Part shown: positions 42,070 through 51,744 of the stretch, in pieces
Position numbering within the stretch: position 1 is the first letter of the stretch
Layout: each line of letters begins with the position of its first letter
Source: Halosolutus amylolyticus
Lineage (GTDB): Archaea; Halobacteriota; Halobacteria; Halobacteriales; Natrialbaceae
Length of the DNA stretch: 64,000 nt
Assembly (NCBI RefSeq): GCF_023566055.1
Contig: NZ_JALIQP010000007.1
Location: 62,001 to 126,000 of the forward strand
Direction: 5' to 3'
Made by a program: the position numbers and the translations under genes
Notes under the pieces: model-generated
The model's input: only the letters and a program-made list of their open reading frames with translations
What the model was told of the DNA's origin: nothing
Database searches by the model: none

Positions 42070-44204
42070 TCGACGCACTCCCCGATCCAGGGACGCAGGC
42101 TGGGATTGCCCTCTACATCGGTGCAACGGCATTGCTCACGCTTCTCGTGAAGTGGGGATGGGACCGCTGGCGAGCTGAAGACGTCGAAGAAGTCGAACTC
42201 GCGGATCTCCTCGAGGAGGCGACCGTCGAAGACGGCCTCGAAGAGGGTCAGGTCCTCGACGACATCGCCGAACATCATCAACACGTCGTCGCACCGGCGG
42301 CGATCGAGTGGGATACGCGGACCGCTCGCGTCGGTGATCAGTGGACGTCCACACTCTACATCGCCGATTACCCGGATTACCCGAAAGACGGCTATCTGAC
42401 CGAACTCTTCGAGCTCACGGACGTCGAGTTCGATCTGACGGTCCATATCACCCCGAAGAGTCAGCAGCAGGCTCGAGACGAACTCCAGCGAGTGGCCGAC
42501 GACCTCCAGGCCGATGCTGACCTCGAGCGTACTGTCCGTGGGAGCTATCTTCAGGAGCGAGCCAACGAGGCGCTGTCGACGTACAAGAGCGTTGAGAACG
42601 GGAGCCGGGTGTTCGAGCAAGGCATGTTCATTACGGTTCGATCGGAGTCACGTGACGAGCTTCGTGACGCCGTCCGGACAGTTCGGAGCCGGCTTCGTGA
42701 ACAACCCGCTGGACTCTCGCCGAAGACGGCTATCTGTAAGCAAGACCTCGCCATCCAGGCTGCAGCGCCAATCGGCCCCAACCCGTTCGGCCGGGAGGCC
42801 ACAGCACTCGGTGGTGCGGTCGGTGCGTTGCTCGCGTCGCCACATAACGCCACAATTCTCGAGGACGGCGGCGTCGAGTTCGGCGTTCACTGGAAGAACC
42901 AGAGTCCGGTCGTCATCGACCCGTTCGCTCGAGAGAACGGCTATGCGATGTTCACGATCGGTGACCCTGGTTCTGGCAAATCGTTCGGATCGAAGCAGAA
43001 CTTCATCCGTTCGATTGAGCAAAGCGAGGACCGTATCGGGATCATCCTCGAGCCGCTGAACAACTGGGCCGGTGTCGCCGAAGCCCTCGGTGGTGAGCGA
43101 ATCACAATCGGCGGGGAGATGGGTTTGAATCCCCTCGAGATCAAGCCCACTCCCGAACGTGTGCAACGGGCAATGGGCAAGGACGCCAGCCCGTATCGCG
43201 AAAAGCTCGATAGCGTGATGAGCTTCCTCTCGAACTATTTTGCGCTTCGGGGAATCACACTCGGCGACCGCCGGACGACGTTGGAGACCGCGATCGAGCG
43301 TGCCTATTCACGCAACGGAATTACCGACGATATCGCGACTCATCACAACGAGAGCCCGACGATGCGGGACGTCCTCGACATCCTCGAGGAGATGGTCGAG
43401 ACCCCGGAAGAGTACGTCGTGCGGACGGATGAGGAAGCGACGAAGATCGGCGAAGACGCAACGTGGCTCATCGATCAGCTTCGCCCGTTCGCGGAAGACG
43501 GCCGGTACGAGAATTTGGGCCGAGAGACCGAATTCGACATCCGCGACGAGAAGGTGATCTATCTCGATCTCGCCCAGCAGGAGGGCAGTCTCGGTGGGAG
43601 CACGAGTCTCGTCATGCAGTTGTTGATCTCGTTGGTTTATGAGCGAGCGAAGGAGACGGACAAAGAGGTCGTCTTCGTCATCGACGAGGCTCGGTACATC
43701 ATGCAGGATGCGGCGAGTCTCGAATACCTCGAGATCGTCTTCCGTCACCACCGACATCACAACCTCTCGATCCGACTTGTGACCCAGACCGTCGACGAGT
43801 TCTTCCAGCATCCAGAGTCCGAGGCGATCATCGACCAGTGTGCGATCAAGCAGTTCCACCACCTCGACGGCATGGATCGTGAGTGGGCCAACGAGTTCGG
43901 CCTCAACTCGGCACAGATGCGCTTCGTCCAGGAAGCCGTTCCCGGCAACGACCGGACGGGCTATTCGGAGGCGCTCGTCGGCGTCGACGGTGAGTGGCGG
44001 GGAATCGAAGTCCGAGCAATGGAAGACGAGACGGCAGTGATCGACTTCGATCCGAAAGCCCAGTCACAGACTGAGTTGCCAGGCCGTTCAGCAGACACAT
44101 CTACAGAGCGATCTATGAATACTAATCCAACAACCTCACGCCAGGTCTCAACTCCACCACAGACTGATGGCGGTAAGCACGGAGGTGAATCGAAACATGA
44201 GTAA
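42066..44204 (+). CDS. virB4: VirB4/TraC-type conjugation ATPase
   Basis: A 712-residue ATPase with a GTG start at 42066 overlapping the preceding TGA. One N-terminal hydrophobic helix (about 13-28) precedes a VirB4-like N-domain. The HerA/FtsK-type motor has Walker A GDPGSGKS (299-306) and Walker B VVFVIDEA (535-542), followed by RLVTQTVDEFFQHPE, the arm containing the sensor Gln typical of VirB4. It powers assembly of the secretion channel and substrate transfer at the membrane. The C-terminal 40 residues are Ser/Thr-rich. It overlaps the coupling-protein gene by eight bases. Confidence 0.9.
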   Translation: MIDALPDPGTQAGIALYIGATALLTLLVKWGWDRWRAEDVEEVELADLLEEATVEDGLEEGQVLDDIAEHHQHVVAPAAIEWDTRTARVGDQWTSTLYIADYPDYPKDGYLTELFELTDVEFDLTVHITPKSQQQARDELQRVADDLQADADLERTVRGSYLQERANEALSTYKSVENGSRVFEQGMFITVRSESRDELRDAVRTVRSRLREQPAGLSPKTAICKQDLAIQAAAPIGPNPFGREATALGGAVGALLASPHNATILEDGGVEFGVHWKNQSPVVIDPFARENGYAMFTIGDPGSGKSFGSKQNFIRSIEQSEDRIGIILEPLNNWAGVAEALGGERITIGGEMGLNPLEIKPTPERVQRAMGKDASPYREKLDSVMSFLSNYFALRGITLGDRRTTLETAIERAYSRNGITDDIATHHNESPTMRDVLDILEEMVETPEEYVVRTDEEATKIGEDATWLIDQLRPFAEDGRYENLGRETEFDIRDEKVIYLDLAQQEGSLGGSTSLVMQLLISLVYERAKETDKEVVFVIDEARYIMQDAASLEYLEIVFRHHRHHNLSIRLVTQTVDEFFQHPESEAIIDQCAIKQFHHLDGMDREWANEFGLNSAQMRFVQEAVPGNDRTGYSEALVGVDGEWRGIEVRAMEDETAVIDFDPKAQSQTELPGRSADTSTERSMNTNPTTSRQVSTPPQTDGGKHGGESKHE

Positions 44205-47200
44205 CAACGAGTATCTGAAAGTGACTCCGACGTCGGGACCACTCCGTCGGTCGGATATTCCAGCCGCTCTTGAGAGTCTTCATAAACTGTCGAACCCAGC
44301 GGCAGAGAGTTTCTGGAACCGGGTGAGGCCCAGAGTGGACACAGCTCCACCAACGTTCGAATTCCTCGCCGTCTCTGCAGGTCCTGATGCACCAGTAGAG
44401 TTCTACTACGGGGTCAACCAGGAAGAACACCTCAACACGCTTGAAAAGCGCCTCCGGTCGATTTACCCGACCACGTTCACGGTTATGCGAACGGAACTCG
44501 ATCTCGAGGCGGTTCTCACACCTGAACCCGACTTGGCGGGGGAAGATCTCGAGTCTGAGGAACAGGGAGCGTTGAACCGAGAGAATCCTCGAACTGATAC
44601 GGGAGAGAGTGATTTGGAAGGTTTCGATGAAGGTGAAATAGAAGACGAAACCCCGAAGCCCTCACCACTGGGGGTCGAGTGGCTCGGTAAAACTGGCCGC
44701 AAAGAAGACTGGATGACGACCATCGCGCCGTTTGTCGTCGACGAACCCGATGAAGAATATGAATCAGAGCAACCTCCGCTTTCGGCCGTTGTTGAGGTCC
44801 TCCATGAGATGACCGCACCGACTGTCTATCAGATTCTCTGGCAGCGCAAACCTGATTGGCGGGATGATGCTGAAATCCGAAAAATGGACCTCAAAGAGGG
44901 ACGCGATACTTGGGCCGAGGACCTCATCGGCTCATGGCTCGAGCCTGTCGATGCAGATCCTGCAGATCGAGAGCTGTCTCAGGAGACAAAAAACCGTATT
45001 CAGAGAATCGACGGCAAACACCCACGTCGAACGTTCACCGTCAATGCTCGAGCCGTTGCAATGGCTCCTGGCGGCGATGTTGAGATCCGCGCAGAACTCG
45101 AGCAGCTGAAGGCAGCACTCCATCCACTCGACGGTCCGTTTTACGAACTCTACGGACTGCGTATCCGAGAGAAAGGATACCTCGATCGGCAGAAAGCCAA
45201 ACGAGCTCAACGCCATCTCGAGCGCGTTCTCAACGGAGAGATGATCGCTGGTAGCGGGAAAAAGCGGCCAGATTTCGTGTTCAATGCGGACGAACTCGCA
45301 AACGTGGTTGTTGTCCCGAGCGCCGATGATTTGACTGTCGAGGGCTCTCGAGGGGCACGATCAGAGCAGCGCAGTCGCAATCCCCTGCCACGACCGAATC
45401 CCGATTTGATGGCACAGTTCCGTGAGGGGATGGCGATCGGATATGCACTTGATGAAAATAGTACGATCCAACCAGATCCGGTACGGATTCCGCCAAATCT
45501 CTTAACGAGACACTACGGCAGGTTTGCATCAACTGGGGGCGGAAAGTCGAAAGCAATCATCAATGATGCGCTGTCTCTCAGGGAGAGGACGGGTGGGCCG
45601 GTTATTATCGTTGATCCGAAAGGCGATGGGATGTGTGCGAACTACCTTCGCTGTCACTATAACCGATTCAACGGAGTGGACAACACCTATCAGTTCTGCG
45701 TTCCCGAAACCCTCCCTGCTTTCTCTTTCTTCGATATCCGTTCGACACTTGAAGCGGGGTGGAGGCGCGAGGATGCGATCCAGGACAAGGTCGATCACTT
45801 CCACGACATTATGCGGATGGTCATGGGTCGCAAACAGTATGAACAGGCGTTCGTCGCCAACGAGATTCTCAGCTACCTCATCAAGGCGCTCTTCGACGAG
45901 GAATACGGTAGTGACGCCTTCGGCCTCGATGATCTCTTTGCGGCTGCACTCCAGATGCAACGCGAGCGGACAGTCCCTCCTGTCGCTGCCGAGAACCAAA
46001 ATGTCGAGGAGTCGCTTACGCGCCACTTTGAGAAAGATGACCGACAATTCCAGGTGTCGATGGACGCCGTTGGGAACCGCCTCGACAAACTTAGAGAGGA
46101 CGCGCACCTGCGACGTATCTTCAGTCACGTTCCGGAACAGGGGGATAACGGCGACTACGTCGACAACCGATTCGACTTCTGTGAGTTCCTCGACGAAGAT
46201 GCCACGATCTTGTTCGACTTGGGTGATCTCCGCCCGGAGGCTCAGCGAGCAATTACACTCCTCCTGTTGAGTAACCTCTGGGACGCAGTGCGGGTTCGTC
46301 GACGTGATGGGAAGACAGACTACGAGAATCTCACCAACCTCATCATCGAGGAGGCAGCCCCCGTCGCCTCGACGAAACTCGTTTCCGAGCAGTTGCTTCC
46401 CCAAGGTCGGTCGTTCGGCCTGAGCATGGGACTGGTGATGCAGTTCCCCGGACAGGTCAGGAATCGAAGCGAGCGTGCCTACGACGAGGTCCTCAACAAC
46501 ATCAAAACGAAGCTTATCGGGAACATATCCATCGAACGCGACCTCGCCGAGTCGCTGGCCCACGAAGACCTGAGCCCGACTGATCTCCGAAATCGGATCA
46601 ACACGCTCCCCAGTGGGGAGTGGATCGCGCAACTTCCGAGCCCGTCATTCGGGGAGACGGGTCCAGCCCCGTTCTCGGTGAAGCCGCTCCCGATAGCAGC
46701 CGGTCATCCAGAGAGTGACGAGCCGCTCTCTGTCGAACAGGAGGACCACTTCGAGGCCGTGGCCCTCCCTCGGCTGTCGGAGCGAACACAGACCAAGCAC
46801 GGGCTTGCTGAGGGGCCAAGCGAATCGGAGGCAGCCGACAATGAAGGATGGGGAAGTAGATCAAACGATGCACGGTCGACATCCGCAGAATCGGCTAGCC
46901 CTGTGGACTCGACGCAGTCGTCGTTCATCGGACAGGCAACCAGTGGTTCAGCAGCCGACGAAGAGAACGAAGGAAACGAAGGAAACGAAGGGGAAGACAG
47001 GAATACCACCAACCCGCTCTTTGGAGATCCTGGGTCAACTGAGCCAGAAGAGCTAATCGGTGAAGAGGAGGGGACCGCTGCCGACGAGAACAGATCGTCA
47101 CCAGTACAGGCTGGTGGTGTAACCGTCCCGGATGACGAGCTTCGACGGCGCGGGCTTACTCACGACGACATCCGATTTCTGACCCGCATCCTCGACGTGA

Positions 47201-47841
47201 TGAATGGTGACGCACCGGATCATGGACTCTTGGATTCAATGAGTGCGTTCAAGAACGACTTTGACGACCTGGACGTGCAACGGCTCGTCGATCAAGACCT
47301 GCTGGAGGAAGGACGAGCGTGCGGTCGGAAGTACTACACCGTCCTCCCGGCAGGGCGAGAACTGCTCGGCCAGAAGCTCAAGGTCGGCCCTGGTCAGGGA
47401 GATGTCGGGGAGAAGACGCCGCACAAGGTCGGTGTAAAGCTGCTCGAACTGTGGTTAGACTCCCACGAAGACGTCGCACAGGTCGAATCCTACTATGAGT
47501 ACGATGAGGAGACGGTGTTCGACGTCGCTGGCTTCGATGCCGATGGGGAACTCGTGTGGGTCGGTGAAGCTGAACTCGCGAGTAACAACAAACACGCGCC
47601 GGTCGACGACTACGACAAGCAGAGTGCAGTGGATGCGAACGCTGTTTGGGCGTTCAACAGACGCGAGACAGCCATCGAGGTGCTGGAATGTCTCTCAGAG
47701 GCTGATCGAATTGAGAGCAGTGTGAGCGGGCGTGCAGCCCGGTCGTTCTCGGATATTCGAGAGGCTGTTGAATCGTTCGACGCAGCTGGGCTGACGACGA
47801 TTCGGAGCTTCAACAAACTCGACCAGGAGTGGAACACATGA
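44197..47841 (+). CDS. VirD4/TraD-like coupling protein with C-terminal nuclease-like domain
   Basis: A 1214-residue protein; the ATG at 44197 follows a good Shine-Dalgarno GGAGGTGA (44181-44188). The FtsK/HerA-like motor has Walker A ASTGGGKS (444-451) and Walker B LIIEE (715-719), placing it with type IV coupling proteins that bring DNA to the channel. A disordered acidic linker (about 870-960), including a 9-bp tandem repeat coding Asn-Glu-Gly, leads to a winged-helix-like segment. The last ~140 residues contain Asp1109, Glu1124, Glu1126 and Lys1132 in DVAGFDADGELVWVGEAELA and SNNK, a pattern like PD-(D/E)xK nuclease-fold domains. No N-terminal TM helices are obvious, unlike many VirD4 proteins. 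Confidence 0.85.
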   Translation: MSNNEYLKVTPTSGPLRRSDIPAALESLHKLSNPAAESFWNRVRPRVDTAPPTFEFLAVSAGPDAPVEFYYGVNQEEHLNTLEKRLRSIYPTTFTVMRTELDLEAVLTPEPDLAGEDLESEEQGALNRENPRTDTGESDLEGFDEGEIEDETPKPSPLGVEWLGKTGRKEDWMTTIAPFVVDEPDEEYESEQPPLSAVVEVLHEMTAPTVYQILWQRKPDWRDDAEIRKMDLKEGRDTWAEDLIGSWLEPVDADPADRELSQETKNRIQRIDGKHPRRTFTVNARAVAMAPGGDVEIRAELEQLKAALHPLDGPFYELYGLRIREKGYLDRQKAKRAQRHLERVLNGEMIAGSGKKRPDFVFNADELANVVVVPSADDLTVEGSRGARSEQRSRNPLPRPNPDLMAQFREGMAIGYALDENSTIQPDPVRIPPNLLTRHYGRFASTGGGKSKAIINDALSLRERTGGPVIIVDPKGDGMCANYLRCHYNRFNGVDNTYQFCVPETLPAFSFFDIRSTLEAGWRREDAIQDKVDHFHDIMRMVMGRKQYEQAFVANEILSYLIKALFDEEYGSDAFGLDDLFAAALQMQRERTVPPVAAENQNVEESLTRHFEKDDRQFQVSMDAVGNRLDKLREDAHLRRIFSHVPEQGDNGDYVDNRFDFCEFLDEDATILFDLGDLRPEAQRAITLLLLSNLWDAVRVRRRDGKTDYENLTNLIIEEAAPVASTKLVSEQLLPQGRSFGLSMGLVMQFPGQVRNRSERAYDEVLNNIKTKLIGNISIERDLAESLAHEDLSPTDLRNRINTLPSGEWIAQLPSPSFGETGPAPFSVKPLPIAAGHPESDEPLSVEQEDHFEAVALPRLSERTQTKHGLAEGPSESEAADNEGWGSRSNDARSTSAESASPVDSTQSSFIGQATSGSAADEENEGNEGNEGEDRNTTNPLFGDPGSTEPEELIGEEEGTAADENRSSPVQAGGVTVPDDELRRRGLTHDDIRFLTRILDVMNGDAPDHGLLDSMSAFKNDFDDLDVQRLVDQDLLEEGRACGRKYYTVLPAGRELLGQKLKVGPGQGDVGEKTPHKVGVKLLELWLDSHEDVAQVESYYEYDEETVFDVAGFDADGELVWVGEAELASNNKHAPVDDYDKQSAVDANAVWAFNRRETAIEVLECLSEADRIESSVSGRAARSFSDIREAVESFDAAGLTTIRSFNKLDQEWNT

Positions 47842-48722
47842 CGTGGCGTCACGCAACTCGCGAGGAGATCTACAGGTACTACGCCGAGGAGTTCCCCTCA
47901 TACCGTGACGAACTCCCGTCGTTCATCACAGCGAAGGGGCCGAAACAGTACGCACTCGCATTTCGGGAACCCCACCCGGTACGGAAAGATGGAGTCCCCG
48001 ACAAGGACTTCATTCGGCGAGATACGTGGCAGACGAACACCTCCGGTGAGCGGACCACGGCAGCGTTTCAGGAGTTCGACGACGTCCTCGAATTCATCCG
48101 GCATCCAGCACGGAATGATCCACTCGGTCGGAGTAACTTCGCGCTCGCAGATCCAGACCTGCTTGACAAACCAGACCCGTGTCCTGATGCAGTCTATTAC
48201 GCGCTGGATCACTGGGAGCGACCCTGGGTCCTCCTCGTCGACATCGATGCGAAAGATATCGCCAGGAACCGAGCAGCGGATACGGTCTCGGAGGACGTCG
48301 ACGACCGGGATGACGATGCGTTCCTCAACGCCGCAGGAATCCTCGACGCTGCTCCCGAGGGGTATCCGTATGCCTTTGAGGATATCGAACGGGCCATCGA
48401 GTATGGCTTCGAGCTGCGGGATATCTTCGAGGACGACTTCAACGCCGAGGAGACGATGGTAGTGTACAGCGGTCAGGGCGTTCACGTCTACCTCTTCGAT
48501 TCGGACCCTGCCCATCGGTACGACGCCAAGAGTCGAGAAGTGCTGAACGACCTTCTGCAAGACACCTATGAGATCCCCATCGACCCAGTGGTTACAGCCG
48601 ACCGTCGTCGAGTCGCCCGACTACCCTATTCGTTGCATGCTGACGTCTGCAGTATCGTCACGCCGATAGAGAGCCCGAACTTCGACGTTCAATCTGCGAC
48701 ACCGGAGGTGCTCCAGTCATGA
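47838..48722 (+). CDS. Archaeal primase catalytic-subunit-like protein (PriS-like)
   Basis: A 294-residue protein of the archaeo-eukaryotic primase superfamily. Visible motifs are the metal-binding DxD in LLVDIDAKD, the nucleotide-binding SGQGVHVY (SGRGxHxY in PriS) and the third motif DPVVTADRRRVARLPYSLH, with the conserved RLPxSLH. Cellular PriS proteins are usually somewhat larger, so this is a compact element-encoded version. It is coupled to the coupling-protein gene by an ATGA overlap and to the PriL-like gene by another, implying that primer synthesis is produced together with the transfer machine. Confidence 0.88.
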   Translation: MTWRHATREEIYRYYAEEFPSYRDELPSFITAKGPKQYALAFREPHPVRKDGVPDKDFIRRDTWQTNTSGERTTAAFQEFDDVLEFIRHPARNDPLGRSNFALADPDLLDKPDPCPDAVYYALDHWERPWVLLVDIDAKDIARNRAADTVSEDVDDRDDDAFLNAAGILDAAPEGYPYAFEDIERAIEYGFELRDIFEDDFNAEETMVVYSGQGVHVYLFDSDPAHRYDAKSREVLNDLLQDTYEIPIDPVVTADRRRVARLPYSLHADVCSIVTPIESPNFDVQSATPEVLQS

Positions 48723-50230
48723 GTCAGTCGACGCCTGTCGAGGACGAGCGTGCCGCCTATCGCGTTGCGACGCTCCCGCTCGAATACGGCACGACCCGCA
48801 TCAACCAGCTGTTCACGCGGGGCTACAATCGATATATCGTCGACGGCGAAGACCAACCCGAAGATTTGCTGAACAACCTCGAGCGGTTCGGGACAGCGGC
48901 GTTCAAAGAAGACATCAGGACAAACGCAGCGGAGGAACCGTTCGTCGACGAACCGGGAACACTCGCCGTCCTCGCGACGTTGAGTGCGATCTGCGTCAAG
49001 GCACACCCGAAGTTCGAGCACGCCCCACCGCGAAAGGTGCAGGTCCTCTACGATATTCGCGAGCTATACGTCAACAACCTCGCCTCTCTCCTGCGAGAAT
49101 TCGGTGACGGGAGTCTTCAACAGGATATTGCAGAGGTGTTGTACGCGAAAGGCCCCGGAGAGGATGGTCCGCACCCGGGTCGCGTTTGTACAGGAATCAA
49201 GGAGGTACCCGAGTTTGGTGAGGGGTTGTATCTCGAAATCCCGATGGCTGCGGCGTCGAGGGACTGTCTCGTTCACGCCGACACCGAGCCAGGAGAGACC
49301 GGAGAACTGCTCACTCGCATCAAGGACAACTGCCTCTACGTACCGGTCGGTGATTTCGACACGAAGTATCGCCAGTACGCCAGACGTGCGTTCAAGAAGC
49401 TCCTGCGAGTCCAAGAGGAGAACCTCTCCGAAGACCAGCTGACGTGGCTGACCACGAATGAATCGGCCATCACAGAGCGCATCGACCGCTTCATCGAGAC
49501 GGGACACCACGAACGAATCTGGCGAGACTGGAACCCCGGCGAACGGACCATCCGTGTACTTCGGGACGCGATTCGAGACGCTCCAGACGAAGTCACCACG
49601 CTGGGAGCGTTCCACTCAGCGAAGGAGCTGTTTGAAGCAGTGGAGGCGTACGACCCAGAAGCGGACTGGAAGCGGGACGTATGTAATCGTATCTCGAGTC
49701 CTCGGAGTCTTGGGAATCTCCTTGCATCCCAGCGCGACCATCGGAATCTCACTATCCGACAGCACGGAAATACGAACCACTATCGGATTCAGGAGTCTTC
49801 GCGTGGCGTCCAGCCTCTTGACGTCGAGTCGATCGAAGATCTGTTCGAGCTCCCCTGTATGGCGAACATGGCCGAACGCCTCTACGAAAAGAAGCCAGTC
49901 CGAAAGGACCTGTACAGCTTCGCCCGGATGGTGATGTGGCTGCCACAGTACCAGGATAGTGACCTCGATACGATTGTCGGGGACCTTAAGGGCGTCTTCT
50001 CGCGGTGGTCATGGTACGATGAACAGGTTACCGACTACCAGATTCGCTACGAATTCTCGAATACGATCGATGGCGACACCCCGCTTCCGATGAACTGCGA
50101 CAACGACGATATGCAGCGGTACTGCATCGGACAGGACCAGTGTCCATACTCCATCTGGGGAAGTCTCCCCTTCCCAGACGAGATGTACGACCAACTGGAT
50201 GAGGCCGAATCTACCGGAGAAGAGTTCTAG
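48719..50230 (+). CDS. Primase large-subunit-like protein (PriL-like)
   Basis: A 503-residue protein matching the plan of archaeal PriL. The N-terminal half is helical with a beta-containing middle. The C-terminal domain keeps the four cysteines of the PriL iron-sulphur domain: Cys380 in ELPCMANM, Cys460 in PMNCDN, Cys469 in QRYCIG and Cys475 in DQCPYS, with the intervening YSFARMVMWLP and DYQIRYEF segments in the expected order. It should support primer initiation together with the PriS-like partner. The start overlaps the PriS stop (ATGA). It is the last gene of the transfer operon. Confidence 0.85.
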   Translation: MSQSTPVEDERAAYRVATLPLEYGTTRINQLFTRGYNRYIVDGEDQPEDLLNNLERFGTAAFKEDIRTNAAEEPFVDEPGTLAVLATLSAICVKAHPKFEHAPPRKVQVLYDIRELYVNNLASLLREFGDGSLQQDIAEVLYAKGPGEDGPHPGRVCTGIKEVPEFGEGLYLEIPMAAASRDCLVHADTEPGETGELLTRIKDNCLYVPVGDFDTKYRQYARRAFKKLLRVQEENLSEDQLTWLTTNESAITERIDRFIETGHHERIWRDWNPGERTIRVLRDAIRDAPDEVTTLGAFHSAKELFEAVEAYDPEADWKRDVCNRISSPRSLGNLLASQRDHRNLTIRQHGNTNHYRIQESSRGVQPLDVESIEDLFELPCMANMAERLYEKKPVRKDLYSFARMVMWLPQYQDSDLDTIVGDLKGVFSRWSWYDEQVTDYQIRYEFSNTIDGDTPLPMNCDNDDMQRYCIGQDQCPYSIWGSLPFPDEMYDQLDEAESTGEEF

Positions 50231-50257
50231 CTCTGCTGGGAACCAATTGAATGTGAG

Positions 50258-50326
50258 CAAAGCGGCGCTGTTAGAATTCTCAATTGCAAATAGTTCGTTG
50301 AGACCGTGCTGAATAGGGTGCGCGAG
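50258..50326 (+). repeat. Solo IS-end-like repeat, copy 1
   Basis: The sequence beginning CAAAGCGGCGCTGTTAGAAT at 50258 and running through TTCGTTGAGACCGTGCTGAA closely matches the copy at 51030-51098, with partial inverse copies near 54110 and 61320. The GGCKCTGTT start resembles a terminal inverted repeat. No transposase is attached. Confidence 0.55.
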
Positions 50327-50508
50327 TTGGTCAGGCGATGTTCCTGGCCTCAGTGTTACGTACAGGTGGTGCAGGTATCGATCTGTGTAGGTGAAGAACA
50401 CGCTTTTCGGTGGGCTCTGTGCACTGAGAACATTTTGATAACCATCTGTAACCGTTTCATCACGGCAAGACTTCTTATGCCCACGGCACAAATTTGTCAC
50501 TGATTGCC

Positions 50509-50910
50509 ATGGTTGGTGAACATTTCGAGAACGGTGACCAAGTCATCGAAAATTGGGATACCGTTTTCAAAGCACTCTCATCGGAGCCACGTCGCCAACT
50601 CATCGTCTCTCTGTTGGATGCTGAACCCGATCACTCAGTTCCGTTGCCAGAGAGTGCAATAGTGCCCAACGTCCCACCCGACCCGGAGATGCTTCGTCAG
50701 GAATTACATCACGTTCATCTGCCGATGTTAGCGGATAACGAGTTCATTACTTGGGGGACAGAACCGTTGGTTGCCTCACGTGGTTCAAAGTTTGATCAGG
50801 TGGCGGTAGTTTTCGAAGCTCTCCACGCGGACGCGACCAACATTCCCGATTCGTTAGTGATTGGATGTCAACGGCTTGAAAAGGAACGTCAGGATAGCAT
50901 TGATCTCTAA
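50509..50910 (+). CDS. DUF7344-type winged-helix regulator
   Basis: A 133-residue protein starting at the ATG at 50509 (a TTG at 50494 is in frame upstream). The pattern FKALSSEPRRQLIVSLLDAE, later LRQELHHVHLPMLADNEFITW, is typical of the small haloarchaeal winged-helix proteins grouped as DUF7344, which act as putative transcription regulators. A related protein is encoded at 52630. It stands between two copies of an IS-end repeat, which suggests it was moved or trapped by transposition. Its target is unknown. Confidence 0.75.
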   Translation: MVGEHFENGDQVIENWDTVFKALSSEPRRQLIVSLLDAEPDHSVPLPESAIVPNVPPDPEMLRQELHHVHLPMLADNEFITWGTEPLVASRGSKFDQVAVVFEALHADATNIPDSLVIGCQRLEKERQDSIDL

Positions 50911-51029
50911 TAACTCCTTCTGACGACTCACGCGGTAAGTACGCACCTCTACTTACCGAATAATTCAATCAAATAATGTTGTAATGAATTGTCTGCGAGT
51001 CTTTTTGTGGCGCACTCATTGGATGCAAT

Positions 51030-51098
51030 CAAAGTGGCTCTGTTGGAATTCTCAATCGCTGACGGTTCGCTGAGGCCGTGCTGACTAGAGAGGATGTA
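51030..51098 (+). repeat. Solo IS-end-like repeat, copy 2
   Basis: CAAAGTGGCTCTGTTGGAAT begins at 51030 and continues through GGTTCGCTGAGGCCGTGCTG. About 50 of 65 positions look identical to copy 1, with the same orientation. The two copies bracket the DUF7344 gene at 50509 as imperfect direct repeats. Confidence 0.55.
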
Positions 51099-51210
51099 GT
51101 CAGCATGGGGCGATTCCGCTCAGTATACGGTGGCGGGATGTCGCTCACTTCAGTTGCGTTTCGCCGGGTCTGCAATACATTCGAGATGTTGGAAACCCAA
51201 CGGCCACCAA

Positions 51211-51744
51211 ATGCAGTCCATCGTTGAGACTCTCGAACCCAATGTTCCCTACCGCGTGAGAACGCGGCTCGGTCCCTTGATCACCCGACTTGGGCGAACT
51301 CTCGGACAGCCCGAGTACCGCCTTCGTGATACCGAATACGTCGGCACCGTCCAGCAGCCGCTGGACGAGTTCACAGAAACACTCCAGACACACGGGTTCG
51401 AGTGGGACCCGCTAGCGTGGTACCACCAGCCGTCAGTTGGGTCGGATCCAAATGGTAGCTGGGCGTATCGACGGGCCTTGCTAGCCGACAGACAGATCCA
51501 CATCATCCTCATCGCCCACTCGCCGGAGTATATCGACGTTTTCGCCCACGAGGAATACAACTGGCTGCGACACCCGATCAAACACCTCCGGCAGGTCGGC
51601 ATCAAACGGAAAGCCGGTCGTAACAAAATGCGCCAATGGATTGAGAGTCACGGCATAGAAGTCGATGTCAACTCACGTCGCCGGCGACGGGTCACAGACG
51701 CGGTAAAAGACCTCCGCAAGTACCTTGAGTCCCTCATCCAGTAG
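51211..51744 (+). CDS. Uncharacterised haloarchaeal protein
   Basis: A 177-residue protein; the ATG at 51211 is chosen because the conserved-looking part begins there (VETLEPNVPYRVRTRLGPLI). It has an alpha/beta core with WDPLAWYHQP, GSWAYRRALLADRQIHIIL and DVFAHEEYNWLRHPIKHLR, and a basic C-terminal end (RKAGRNKMRQWIESHG, then SRRRRRVTDAV) that could bind nucleic acid. I believe proteins of this kind are widespread in haloarchaea but know no function. It follows an IS-end copy directly, and the 200 bp behind it (51745-51948) hold no gene I can recognise. Confidence 0.65.
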   Translation: MQSIVETLEPNVPYRVRTRLGPLITRLGRTLGQPEYRLRDTEYVGTVQQPLDEFTETLQTHGFEWDPLAWYHQPSVGSDPNGSWAYRRALLADRQIHIILIAHSPEYIDVFAHEEYNWLRHPIKHLRQVGIKRKAGRNKMRQWIESHGIEVDVNSRRRRRVTDAVKDLRKYLESLIQ

